The translations under genes and the position numbers were made by a program. The notes beneath the pieces are model-generated. The model ran no database searches and was not told the origin of the DNA. It worked only from the letters and a program-made list of their open reading frames with translations. Shown piece by piece: positions 1 to 7,683 of a DNA stretch of 54,462 bases. Each line of letters starts with the position of its first letter. Position 1 is the first letter of the stretch. This DNA is from a bacterium (GTDB lineage Bacteria > Joyebacterota > Joyebacteria > Joyebacterales > Joyebacteraceae), in assembly GCA_025774245.1 (NCBI GenBank), contig JALGWI010000010.1, positions 1 through 54,462 of the forward strand, read 5' to 3'.

Positions 1-1
1 C

Positions 2-193
2 ACGGCGTTCGCGGGCCTCGCCCGCGCCGTCGGGGAGGGTGCCGTGTCGCCCGACGAGACGGTCGTCGTCCTCATGACCGGAAGCGGGCTCAAGGACACG
101 GAGAACGCCATGCGAGCGGCGGGCGAGCCGATCGCCGTCGGGCGCTCTCTCGACGACGTCGAACGCGCCGTCAGGTCCCGCTCGGATATCTAG
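2..193 (+). CDS. C-terminal end of a threonine-synthase-like PLP enzyme (partial)
   Basis: Only the last 63 codons are present; the gene begins before the window and stops with TAG at 191-193. The visible tail contains an alanine/glycine helix (TAFAGLARAVGEG) and then VVVLMTGSGLKD. The TGSGLKD strand is typical of the C-terminal end of fold-type II PLP enzymes of the threonine synthase group. The PLP lysine and phosphate loop lie outside the window, so the substrate cannot be read. It ends 50 bp before the 2Fe-2S subunit gene on the same strand and is probably in the same operon. In a purine-type catabolic cluster it could be a true threonine synthase or a related lyase acting on an amino acid such as 2,3-diaminopropionate; the latter is speculation from context only. 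Confidence 0.6.
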   Translation, partial: TAFAGLARAVGEGAVSPDETVVVLMTGSGLKDTENAMRAAGEPIAVGRSLDDVERAVRSRSDI

Positions 194-243
194 CGGGGCG
201 GCGGGGAGGCGGAGGGGCGGGAACAACGACGGAGGCAGCGACG

Positions 244-696
244 GTGGAGGTCACCCTCACGGTGAACGACGAGGAGCGGGTCGCGGACGTCGGACCGACG
301 ACGACCCTGACCGAGCTTCTCCGCGAGCACCTCGACCTCACCGGGACGAAGGTCGGTTGCGGCCGCGGCGAGTGCGGGGCCTGCACCGTCATCCTGGACG
401 GCAGTCCCGTGAACTCCTGCCTCGTCTTCGCCGTCCAGTGCGACGGGCGCCGCGTGCTCACGATCGAGGGGCTCGATGCGAACGGGGAGCACGACCGGAT
501 CCAGAGCGCCTTCATCGAGTCGGGCGCGGTGCAGTGCGGGTTCTGCACGCCCGGGATGATCATGTCGGCCTACGCGCTCCTCTCCTCGAACCCGCGCCCC
601 ACGCGGCGCGAGATCGAGGAGGCGATCTCGGGGAACCTGTGCAGGTGCACGGGGTACGTGAAGATCGTCGACGCGGTCCAGGCCGCTTCGGAGTGA
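244..696 (+). CDS. 2Fe-2S subunit of a xanthine-dehydrogenase-family molybdenum hydroxylase
   Basis: A 150-residue electron-transfer subunit that passes electrons from the molybdopterin subunit to the FAD subunit. All eight iron-sulfur cysteines are visible: a plant-ferredoxin-type N-terminal cluster at C39, C44, C47 and C59, and a four-helix-domain cluster in QCGFCTPG (C98, C101) and CRCTGY (C133, C135). Length is typical of CoxS/XdhC-type small subunits. The start is GTG at 244, eight bases after GGAGG at 231-235. Its FAD partner lies 6 kb downstream (6747-7664), and no molybdopterin subunit is found between or after them, which is unusual because the three are normally adjacent. Nearby mocA, xdhC and yqeB support a molybdenum, possibly selenium-dependent, hydroxylase acting on purines. 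Confidence 0.93.
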   Translation: MEVTLTVNDEERVADVGPTTTLTELLREHLDLTGTKVGCGRGECGACTVILDGSPVNSCLVFAVQCDGRRVLTIEGLDANGEHDRIQSAFIESGAVQCGFCTPGMIMSAYALLSSNPRPTRREIEEAISGNLCRCTGYVKIVDAVQAASE

Positions 697-760
697 GAAG
701 CCGCCGCGGGCGTGTCGCGCCGCGGCCTCGCAAGTCGAACCGTCAGGGGGAACACGCGAA

Positions 761-1183
761 ATGGAATACCGTCAGACCGACGACCTCATCTTCATCCGGC
801 TCAACCAGAACGAGGACCTCTACGAGTCACTGAAGGAGATCTGCACCGCCTGCAAGCTCAAGGTCGGCGTGCTGATCTCGGCCATCGGCATGCTCAAGCA
901 GGCGGAGCTCAATTTCTTCGCCGGCACCGGTCGCTACTCGCCGGTGCTCTTTCCCGAGCCGATGGAGCTCGTCTCAATGACGGGCAACATCATCCTCCAG
1001 GACGGGGAGTACAACTTCCACTTCCACGCGGTACTGGCCCGGCGAAACAAGGACACGGTCGCCGGACACCTGTCGAAGGGCAAGGTCAACGTCACGAACG
1101 AGCTCGTGATCCTGAAGACCGACGTGCCCGCCGTCCGGAAGCTCGACGAGGCGACCGGTCTCATGGCCCTGACCTTCAAATAG
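761..1183 (+). CDS. PPC/DUF296-domain protein
   Basis: A 140-residue protein that is almost entirely one PPC (plant and prokaryote conserved, DUF296) domain. The family signs are the central GML...ELNFF segment, a histidine motif FHFHAVLAR near residue 90, and the following VAGHL near residue 105; those histidines bind metal in structurally known members. Prokaryotic PPC proteins form small trimers whose function is largely unknown, although they are often annotated as DNA-binding by analogy with plant AHL proteins. The start ATG at 761 begins MEYRQTDDL. It stands 64 bp after the 2Fe-2S gene and 9 bp before the transketolase gene, so it is probably cotranscribed. A role in the catabolic operon is likely but cannot be named from sequence. 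Confidence 0.85.
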   Translation: MEYRQTDDLIFIRLNQNEDLYESLKEICTACKLKVGVLISAIGMLKQAELNFFAGTGRYSPVLFPEPMELVSMTGNIILQDGEYNFHFHAVLARRNKDTVAGHLSKGKVNVTNELVILKTDVPAVRKLDEATGLMALTFK

Positions 1184-1192
1184 GAGAGCACC

Positions 1193-2008
1193 ATGAGCCC
1201 AACACCGATCGAGCTCAGGGAGATCGCCAAGATCGTCAGGCGGGACGTCCTGACGATGGTCCTCGAGGCGGGCTCCGGCCACGTCGGAGGATCGCTGTCG
1301 GCGGTCGACATCCTGGTTGCGCTCTACTGGGAGACCCTGCGGGTGAAGCCGGATCGACCGGACTGGGAGGAGCGGGACCGGCTGATCCTCTCGAAGGCGC
1401 ACGCCGCGCCGGCGCTCTACGCCGCGCTCGCACGGCGCGGGTACTTCGACGTGAAGGAGCTCCTGACGTTTCGGAAGCTCCACTCGAAGCTCCAGGGGTT
1501 TCCCGACATGCAGGAGACGTCGGGCATCGACGCCTCGGTGGGCTCGCCGGGACAGGGCCTCTCGATCGCGAACGGGATCGCGATCGCGGCGAAGCGCGAC
1601 GAAAAGCAGTTCAGAATCTACTGCCTGATGGGCGACGGCGAGGCGCACGAGGGACAGGTGTGGGAAGCGGGGATGACGGCGGCGCACCACAAGCTCGACA
1701 ACGTCTGCGCGATCGTGGACCGGAACAGGATGATGGGCGACGGGTGCACCGAGGACATCGTCGCGCTGTCGCCTCTCGAGGAGAAGTGGCGGACCTTCAA
1801 CTGGCATGTCGTCGAGGTCGACGGCCACAACATGGAGCAGCTGACCGCGGCGTTCTCGGAGGCGGAGTCGGTCAAGGGACAGCCGACCCTCGTACTTGCG
1901 AAGACCGTGAAGGGCAAGGGCGTTCCGTTCATGGAGAACCGCGCGGAGTGGCACGATCGGCGGGTCACCGAGGATCTCTACGAGGAAGCGATGAAGGCGC
2001 TGTCCTGA
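1193..2008 (+). CDS. Transketolase, N-terminal (TPP-binding) subunit
   Basis: A 271-residue subunit of a split transketolase, which moves two-carbon ketol units between sugar phosphates with thiamine diphosphate. It has the early SGHVGGSLSAVDILVALY segment and the thiamine-diphosphate motif GDGEAHEGQVWEAGM (about residues 146-160) followed by a conserved VDRNRMMGDG stretch. Split N/C transketolases are common in bacteria and archaea; the length matches that class, not the ~660-residue fused form. AGGAG lies just upstream of ATG 1193. The partner subunit begins 34 bp downstream. In a purine/nucleoside gene cluster, a transketolase could process the pentose phosphate released from nucleosides; this is inference from position. 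Confidence 0.93.
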   Translation: MSPTPIELREIAKIVRRDVLTMVLEAGSGHVGGSLSAVDILVALYWETLRVKPDRPDWEERDRLILSKAHAAPALYAALARRGYFDVKELLTFRKLHSKLQGFPDMQETSGIDASVGSPGQGLSIANGIAIAAKRDEKQFRIYCLMGDGEAHEGQVWEAGMTAAHHKLDNVCAIVDRNRMMGDGCTEDIVALSPLEEKWRTFNWHVVEVDGHNMEQLTAAFSEAESVKGQPTLVLAKTVKGKGVPFMENRAEWHDRRVTEDLYEEAMKALS

Positions 2009-2042
2009 GCCGGAGCCGGCGCGGGTGCCGAGGAGCTTCACT

Positions 2043-3065
2043 ATGGCCGAAATGGGTTTGGTTGACATCCAGCACAGTGTCGTCGAGACCGAGGCGACGA
2101 ACCGGGGATACGAGCGGGGCCTGATCGAGCTCGCCGAGCGAGGTACCGACATCATCGTCATGGACGCCGACCTCGCGGGGGCGAGCGGCACGAGCGAGTT
2201 CCGGAAGAGGTTCCCCGACCGCTTCATGGACATCGGTCTCTGCGAGCAGGACATGATCGGAACGGCGGCGGGGCTCTCCCTCGCCGGGAAGTGCGTCTTC
2301 GTGACGACGCACGGCATGCTCTCGGCGGGGAAGGCCTGGGACATCATCCGGTCGACCATCTGCTACGGATCTCTGAACGTCAACATCTGCGGCGCCGACG
2401 CGGGGCTCTCGGCAGGGGCGGCGGGCGGCTCGCGGCAGTCGCTCGAGGACGTGGCGGTGATGAGGACCCTGCCAGGGATGACGGTCGTCGTGCCGACGGA
2501 TGCCGTGGAGGCGCAGAAGGCGACGATCGCGGCGGCGCGGATCCCGGGTCCGGTCTACATCCGGTTCACGGCGTCGCGGGTCCCGATCGTGACGACCAAC
2601 ATGACGCCCTTCACGGTCGGCCAGGCCGGCGTCTACCGGCAGGGCGACGACGTGACGATCCTCGCGTGCGGCGTCCTCGTGTACGAATCCCTGAGGGCCG
2701 CGAGGATGCTCGAGGACGACGGCCTCGGGGTTCGGGTGGTGAACTGCCACACGATCAAGCCGCTCGATCGCGCGATCGTGAGCCGCGCGGCCGTCGAGAC
2801 CGGGGCGCTCGTGACGGCGGAGGAGGGATCGACGATCGGCGGGCTCGGAGGCGCGGTGGCGGAGGCGCTCGCGCAGTCGTCGAGGCCCACGCCGATCAAG
2901 ATCGTCGGCATCGAAGACCGTTTCGGCGAGTCGGGCACCCACGAGGAGCTCCTCTCGCACTTCGGCCTCACGGCCAGGGACATAGCGACCGCCGTGAGGG
3001 AGGTGCTCTCCAGAAAGAAAGCGCTCGAGGGACAGGGCGCCGGCAGAACGATAGACAGGGTCTAG
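2043..3065 (+). CDS. Transketolase, C-terminal (pyrimidine-binding) subunit
   Basis: A 340-residue partner of the preceding gene. It contains the pyrimidine-binding domain with FMDIGLCEQDMIGTAAGLS (the CEQ glutamate that activates the thiamine ring) and a C-terminal transketolase domain with YIRFTASR, VTAEEGS and GGLGGAVAEAL. The reading frame is open from GTG 2025, but GAGGAG at 2031-2036 sits correctly before ATG 2043, so I start there with MAEMGLVD. Both halves are intact and contiguous, so the pair should form a working enzyme. The sequence HGMLSAGKAWDIIR replaces the more usual FAMF.TGRAWEQIR form, so its substrate range could differ from housekeeping transketolase. Confidence 0.92.
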   Translation: MAEMGLVDIQHSVVETEATNRGYERGLIELAERGTDIIVMDADLAGASGTSEFRKRFPDRFMDIGLCEQDMIGTAAGLSLAGKCVFVTTHGMLSAGKAWDIIRSTICYGSLNVNICGADAGLSAGAAGGSRQSLEDVAVMRTLPGMTVVVPTDAVEAQKATIAAARIPGPVYIRFTASRVPIVTTNMTPFTVGQAGVYRQGDDVTILACGVLVYESLRAARMLEDDGLGVRVVNCHTIKPLDRAIVSRAAVETGALVTAEEGSTIGGLGGAVAEALAQSSRPTPIKIVGIEDRFGESGTHEELLSHFGLTARDIATAVREVLSRKKALEGQGAGRTIDRV

Positions 3066-3130
3066 AACGAAAGGGAGGCGGGCGGGCCCGCTGGGCCCGG
3101 TCGCCGGAGATCGGAGAAGGAGGGACGGCC

Positions 3131-4291
3131 ATGTTCGCAGAGAGGATGAACAGGCTCGGAACGGAGACGGCCTTCGAGGTGCTCGCGAAGGCGAGGGCGC
3201 TCGAGGCGCAGGGACGGGACATCGTCCATCTCGAGATCGGAGAGCCGGACTTCGACACCCCCGACAACATCAGGAAGGCGGCCGAGAAGGCCATCTGGGC
3301 GGGCTACACGCACTACGGACCGTCGGCGGGCCTCATGGAAGCGAGGAAGGCCGTCTGCGAGCACTACGCCAGGGACCGCGGCGTGGAGTACTCGCCCGAC
3401 GAGATCGTCCTCACGCCCGGCGGGAAGCCGATCATCTTCCTGCCGATCATCGCGCTGATCGACCACGGCGACGAGGTCATCTACCCGAATCCGGGGTATC
3501 CGATCTACGAGTCGGCGATCAACTTCTCCGGCGGGAAGGCCATCCCGCTCCAGCTCAAGGAGGAGCGCGACTTCCGGTTTGAGATCGCCGAGCTCGAAGA
3601 GAAGATCAACCCGAATACGAAGATGCTGATCGTCAACTCGCCGCAGAATCCGACCGGCGGCGTCCTCGAGGAGAGCGACCTCGAGCGGATCGCCGAGCTC
3701 GCGGTCGAGAACGACGTCATCGTGCTCTCGGACGAGGTCTACAGCAAGATCATCTACGAGGGCGAGCATCACACGATCGCCACCTACCCCGGCATGAAGG
3801 AGCGGACGATCCTCATGGACGCCCACTCGAAGACCTACGCCATGACCGGGTGGCGCCTCGGCTACGCGGCGATGCCGAAGCCGATCGCCGAGAGGGTGAC
3901 GAAGCTCAACACGAACATCTACTCGCACGCAACCTCGTTCGTGCAGCTCGCCGGTATCGAGGCCCTCCAGGGACCTCAGGACAAGGTCACCGAGATGGTC
4001 GAGATCTTCAAGACGAGGCGCGACGCGATCGTCGACGGCATGAACAGCATCAAGGGCTTCACGTGCCTGAGGCCGAAGGGCGCCTTCTACATCTTCCCGA
4101 ACATCACGGCCACCGGCATGAAGTCGCAGGAGCTCGCGGACAAGATCCTGAACGAGGCCGGGGTGGCGGGTCTCTCCGGGACGTGCTTCGGCGACTTCGG
4201 GGAGGGCTATCTCAGGTTCAGCTACGCGAACTCGCTCGAGAATATCCAGAAGGCGGTGGAGAGAATCAAGGGCATGATGGCTCACGTGTAG
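3131..4291 (+). CDS. Class I/II PLP-dependent aminotransferase
   Basis: A 386-residue fold-type I aminotransferase of the aspartate-aminotransferase superfamily. Visible marks are EIGEPDFDTP near residue 34, the YPNPGYPIYES loop, NSPQNPTGG (about residues 173-181, whose Asn contacts the PLP ring), SDEVYSKI, and the Schiff-base lysine in SKTYAMTGWRLGY. The frame is open far upstream (from 2291), but that extension is Arg/Gly-rich and overlaps the transketolase gene. The GGAGAAGGAGG stretch before ATG 3131 fixes the start. The amino-acid substrate cannot be deduced. In this cluster it may channel amino groups from the amino acids produced by ring degradation; that is inference. Confidence 0.93.
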   Translation: MFAERMNRLGTETAFEVLAKARALEAQGRDIVHLEIGEPDFDTPDNIRKAAEKAIWAGYTHYGPSAGLMEARKAVCEHYARDRGVEYSPDEIVLTPGGKPIIFLPIIALIDHGDEVIYPNPGYPIYESAINFSGGKAIPLQLKEERDFRFEIAELEEKINPNTKMLIVNSPQNPTGGVLEESDLERIAELAVENDVIVLSDEVYSKIIYEGEHHTIATYPGMKERTILMDAHSKTYAMTGWRLGYAAMPKPIAERVTKLNTNIYSHATSFVQLAGIEALQGPQDKVTEMVEIFKTRRDAIVDGMNSIKGFTCLRPKGAFYIFPNITATGMKSQELADKILNEAGVAGLSGTCFGDFGEGYLRFSYANSLENIQKAVERIKGMMAHV

Positions 4292-4358
4292 ACGCGCTTA
4301 GGCCGACCGGGACGCGTCGCGCGGGACGTGTCCCGCCCGGACGTTCTCGAAAGGGCTT

Positions 4359-4955
4359 ATGGTTTCTGCAGTCGTTCTTGCTGCGGGCGAGTCGAAGCGG
4401 ATGCGGGAGAAGAAGGAGATACTCCCGATCGCCGGCGAGCCCATGATACGTATCGTTGTAGAGAAGCTGCTGAATTCGAGGAAGGTCGACGAGATCATCG
4501 TCGTGCTGGGGCACCGCGCCAACGACGTCGGTCAGGCGCTCTGCGGGATCGGCGACCCGCGCGTCGAGCTCATCGCGAATGTGCGGTACGCCGAAGGGAT
4601 GGGAAGGTCACTCGCCCAGGGCTCGACCGCGTGCTCCTGGGGGACGGGCGCGTTCGTCGTCGTTCTCGGTGACGCCCCGTTCTTCCGAACGGAGGACGTC
4701 GACGCGCTGATCGACGCCCACGCCGGAGGCGCGAAGATCGCCGTGCCCGTATTCGCCGGAAGGCGGGGGCACCCGGTCCTGCTCGACGGCTCGTTCCGTG
4801 ATGAGCTCGAGCAGCTCGGGGGCGACGCCGGCGCCAGACACATCCTGGAGCGGGAGGCCGGCGCGACAGCGAGCGTCGAGAGGGACGACGACGGCTTCCT
4901 CGTCGACATCGACGAGTGGGACGATTACGAAGCCGTCAAGGCCGGGATCGCGTAG
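4359..4955 (+). CDS. mocA: MocA/MobA-like molybdenum cofactor nucleotidyltransferase
   Basis: A 198-residue nucleotidyltransferase. The N terminus VVLAAGESKRM followed by KKEILPIAGEP is the NTP-binding signature of the MobA-like fold, and VLGDAPFF (about residue 101) carries the metal-binding aspartate. MocA proteins convert molybdopterin to the cytosine dinucleotide cofactor used by xanthine-dehydrogenase-family enzymes; MobA makes the guanine form for DMSO-reductase-type enzymes. The flanking hydroxylase subunits and xdhC/yqeB favour the MocA role. The gene starts at ATG 4359, preceded by GAAAGGG, and lies 67 bp after the aminotransferase. The cytidine preference is inferred from context. 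Confidence 0.85.
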   Translation: MVSAVVLAAGESKRMREKKEILPIAGEPMIRIVVEKLLNSRKVDEIIVVLGHRANDVGQALCGIGDPRVELIANVRYAEGMGRSLAQGSTACSWGTGAFVVVLGDAPFFRTEDVDALIDAHAGGAKIAVPVFAGRRGHPVLLDGSFRDELEQLGGDAGARHILEREAGATASVERDDDGFLVDIDEWDDYEAVKAGIA

Positions 4956-5068
4956 GGACGATCGCGATCCGACGACCGGTTCCCAAGGGCCGGAGACCTC
5001 GCGCCGCCCGGGCCACCGGCCCGGTACGGTGCGGGGTCGGCTCATTCGGGGTCGGGTGGAGCGCACGG

Positions 5069-5896
5069 ATGTCGCTCAAACTCGCTCACATGTACGAGGA
5101 GATCGCCCGGTTCTGTCGGGACGGTACCGGTGGAGTCGTGGCGACCGTCGTCGCGGTGGGCGGATCGACGCCCCGCGACGCGGGCGCGAAGATGATCGTC
5201 TACGCGGACGGCCGCACGCTCGGATCGGTCGGCGGCGGCGCCATCGAGTCCGAGACGATCGAGAGGGCGCGCGCCCTCCTCGGCGGCAGCGAGCCGGTCC
5301 TCCTCTCGTTCGATCTCGGCAACGACGTCGGCATGACCTGCGGCGGCCGGATGGACATCTTCCTCGAGCCAATCGCTCGGGGTCCCTCGGCCCTCGTTGT
5401 CGGCGGAGGACACGTCGGCCAGGCCGTCGCGGGCGTGGCGAAGCGCGCCGGGTTCCGCGTCACGGTCGTGGACGATCGCGCCGAGATCGTCAGCGAGGAG
5501 CGCTTCCCGTTCGCCGACCGAAGGCTCGTCGGGGGAACGGAGCTCCTGAGAAGCGAGATCGAGGTCGACGGTTCCACCTTCGTCGTCGTCGTGACGAGGG
5601 GCCACAGGTTCGATCAGGAGTGGGTGAAGGAGCTCCTCGTGTCGCGGCCGAAGTACATCGGGATGATCGGGAGCCTCGAGAAGGTACGGGCGAGCTTCGA
5701 CGCCCTCGAGGCTCAGGGAGTTTCTCGGAGCGAGCTCGACTGGATCCACGCCCCGATCGGTCTCGACATCGGGGCGCAGACGCCCGAGGAGATCGGCGTC
5801 GCCGTCGTTGCGGAGATGATCGCGGTCCGCCGCGGGATCGCCGACACGGCGATGCTCAGGGACAAGGCCGAGTACAAGGGTCGGGACCGGCCATGA
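5069..5896 (+). CDS. xdhC: XdhC-family molybdenum hydroxylase maturation factor
   Basis: A 275-residue XdhC/CoxI-family protein that binds molybdenum cofactor, aids its sulfuration and inserts it into the hydroxylase. Features include ATVVAVGGSTPRDAGAKM and GSVGGGAIE (N-terminal XdhC domain, about residues 25-70), DVGMTCGGRMDIF with the conserved cysteine, and a C-terminal Rossmann domain with VVGGGHVGQAVAGVAKRAGF (about residues 111-130) and the late HAPIGLDIGAQTPEEI motif. The frame opens at 4916, but homology begins only after ATG 5069. Its stop overlaps the start of the next gene by four bases (ATGA), indicating translational coupling. In E. coli YqeB this XdhC-like half and the next gene's domain are one polypeptide; here they are separate. 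Confidence 0.9.
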   Translation: MSLKLAHMYEEIARFCRDGTGGVVATVVAVGGSTPRDAGAKMIVYADGRTLGSVGGGAIESETIERARALLGGSEPVLLSFDLGNDVGMTCGGRMDIFLEPIARGPSALVVGGGHVGQAVAGVAKRAGFRVTVVDDRAEIVSEERFPFADRRLVGGTELLRSEIEVDGSTFVVVVTRGHRFDQEWVKELLVSRPKYIGMIGSLEKVRASFDALEAQGVSRSELDWIHAPIGLDIGAQTPEEIGVAVVAEMIAVRRGIADTAMLRDKAEYKGRDRP

Positions 5897-6738
5897 CGCG
5901 GGACGCTCTCGTCGTCGTCAGAGGTGGAGGCGATCTCGGGTCGGGGGTCGCTCACCGGCTCGCCGAGTCCGGCTGCCGCGTCGTCGTCCTCGAGACCGAG
6001 GCTCCGACCGTCGTCCGCCGGAGGGTGGCCTTCGCGGAGGCCGTCCGGTCCGGCGAGGTCACGGTCGAGGGCGTCGTCGCGAGGCGCGTCGAGATCGGGG
6101 ACCTTCCGTCGCTCGGCCGACCAGGCTGGGTGCCGGTCGTCGTCGATCCCGACGGTCGCGCGATCGGGTCTCTCGATCCCGCGTGCGTCGTCGACGCGCG
6201 CATGGCGAAGAGGAACCTCGGGACTCGCATAGACGACGCGCCGGTGACGATCGGACTCGGGCCCGGCTTCGAGGCTGGTCGCGACGTCGATCTCGTCGTG
6301 GAGACGACTCGCGGCGACTCGCTCGCTCGGCTCATCGAGATCGGGTTCGCCTCCCCGAACACCGGTGTGCCCGGGGAGGTCGGCGGAGCCAGCGCTGAGC
6401 GCGTGATGCGCGCGCCGGCCGCGGGCGTCTTCCGCGCGGAGCGATCGATCGGCGATCTCGTCGAGGCCGGGGACGTCGTCGGGACGATCGACGGGGAGCC
6501 GGTCCGCGCGAGGATCGCGGGGCTCGTGAGAGGACTCGTCGCCGACGGGGTGACGCTCCCGGAGAACGGGAAGGCGGGCGACGTGGATCCGCGCGGCCGG
6601 GAGGTCGATCCCGCCGTCATCTCGGACAAGGCGCGGGCGATAGGGGCGACGGTTCACGAAGCGCTTCTCCAGCGGGGGCTGGTCGCACGGGAGAACACCC
6701 GCGCTGCCGCCCCTCGGCGCGAGGTCGCGCCCGACTAG
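5893..6738 (+). CDS. yqeB: YqeB-family selenium-dependent molybdenum hydroxylase accessory protein
   Basis: A 281-residue protein matching the C-terminal half of E. coli YqeB. It begins with VVVRGGGDLGSGVAHRL and continues with LETEAPTVVRR, then VVDARMAKRNLGT, TIGLGPGFEAG, NTGVPGE, RAPAAGVF, GDVDPRG and SDKARAIG, an ordered series characteristic of the family. YqeB and its EF2563-type relatives are genomic markers of selenium-dependent molybdenum hydroxylases with a labile selenium cofactor. ATG 5893 overlaps the xdhC stop. No selD is visible in the window, so selenium use is inferred from family association only. The frame is open from 4798, but the upstream part is a shadow of mocA and xdhC. 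Confidence 0.88.
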   Translation: MTRDALVVVRGGGDLGSGVAHRLAESGCRVVVLETEAPTVVRRRVAFAEAVRSGEVTVEGVVARRVEIGDLPSLGRPGWVPVVVDPDGRAIGSLDPACVVDARMAKRNLGTRIDDAPVTIGLGPGFEAGRDVDLVVETTRGDSLARLIEIGFASPNTGVPGEVGGASAERVMRAPAAGVFRAERSIGDLVEAGDVVGTIDGEPVRARIAGLVRGLVADGVTLPENGKAGDVDPRGREVDPAVISDKARAIGATVHEALLQRGLVARENTRAAAPRREVAPD

Positions 6739-6746
6739 GACGTCCG

Positions 6747-7664
6747 ATGTACGAACCCGCCTGGAGATTCCCGACGAACGCCGCCGAGGCCGCGGAGATA
6801 CTCCGCGATGCCGGCGGCGACGCCCGGGCCATCGCGGGCGGCACCGATCTGACCGTGCTCCTCCGGACGGGTGCTGCGCGGCCAGGGGTGATCGTCGACC
6901 TCGGGGCCCTGGATGATCTCCGGGGCATCGAGTTGGATGGTACGCCTGCCGCCCCCGGGCGGATGGGAATCGGGGCGCTCGTCACGCACGGCGGGCTGGC
7001 AGCGCACCCGCTCGTGGTCGAGCACGCGCCGATCCTGGCGGAGGCGTGCCGCACCGTCGGCTCGCCGCAGATCCGGGCACGCGGCACGATCGGGGGCAAC
7101 GTCGCACACGCTTCGCCCGCGGCCGACGGCTCGGTCGCGCTCCTGGCTCTCGACGCGGCCGCGCTGACGACGACGGCCGGCAGCGCGAGCGACCGTGACG
7201 TGCTCCCTCTCGAGGGGTTCTTCACCGGTCCGGGGGAGACCGTCCTCCGGCCGCACGAGCTGATCCGCGGGATCGCGTTCGACTGCCCGCCGCCCGGCGC
7301 GAGGAGCGTCTATCTCAAGGCGGGGCAGAGGAACGCCCTCGCCATCGCGATCGTCTCCGTCGCCGTCATCCACGAGCCCGATGGAGGGCTCGTCCGGATC
7401 GCCCTCGGGTCGGTCGCGCCGACGCCGATCCGGGCGCGGGAGGCGGAGGATCTCTTCCTCTCGGAGTGGGACGCGGCTACCGACCGGCCGGCCTTGATCG
7501 ACGGGGTGGCGAAACGGACGGCCGCGTGCGCGAGCCCGATCGATGATGTGCGGGCGTCCGCGAGGTACAGAACGATGCTGGTCGAGGCCATGGCGCGGGA
7601 CGCGCTCCGGCGCGTGTGCCTCGAACGATCCGACTCGAGCAAACGATCCGACTCGAACCGATGA
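6747..7664 (+). CDS. FAD subunit of a xanthine-dehydrogenase-family hydroxylase
   Basis: A 305-residue medium subunit (CoxM/XdhB type) that accepts electrons from the 2Fe-2S subunit and reduces NAD or another acceptor. The FAD contacts are visible as AIAGGTDLTVLLRTG (about residues 30-44) and GTIGGNVAHASPAADG (about residues 115-130), followed by the C-terminal CO-dehydrogenase flavoprotein domain with YLKAGQRNALAIAIVSVAV. It starts at ATG 6747, eight bases after yqeB, and ends 19 bp before the first carbamoyltransferase. Its separation by 6 kb from the 2Fe-2S gene, with maturation genes between, is an odd order. The molybdopterin subunit must be encoded outside the window. Confidence 0.92.
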   Translation: MYEPAWRFPTNAAEAAEILRDAGGDARAIAGGTDLTVLLRTGAARPGVIVDLGALDDLRGIELDGTPAAPGRMGIGALVTHGGLAAHPLVVEHAPILAEACRTVGSPQIRARGTIGGNVAHASPAADGSVALLALDAAALTTTAGSASDRDVLPLEGFFTGPGETVLRPHELIRGIAFDCPPPGARSVYLKAGQRNALAIAIVSVAVIHEPDGGLVRIALGSVAPTPIRAREAEDLFLSEWDAATDRPALIDGVAKRTAACASPIDDVRASARYRTMLVEAMARDALRRVCLERSDSSKRSDSNR

Positions 7665-7683
7665 TTCTCGAACGGAGGTTTCG

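Noticed and set aside
2291-3130. Upstream extension of the aminotransferase frame
   Set aside because: It is an Arg/Gly-rich shadow of the transketolase C-terminal subunit; family similarity starts at ATG 3131, which has a strong ribosome site.
4315-4340. Hairpin before mocA as a terminator
   Set aside because: The stem is short (6-7 bp with a tiny loop), has no T run, and lies between genes that appear to be one operon.
7543-7683. Longer N terminus of the YgeW-like protein
   Set aside because: The extension overlaps the FAD subunit gene and is Arg-rich; GGAGG at 7674-7678 supports ATG 7684.
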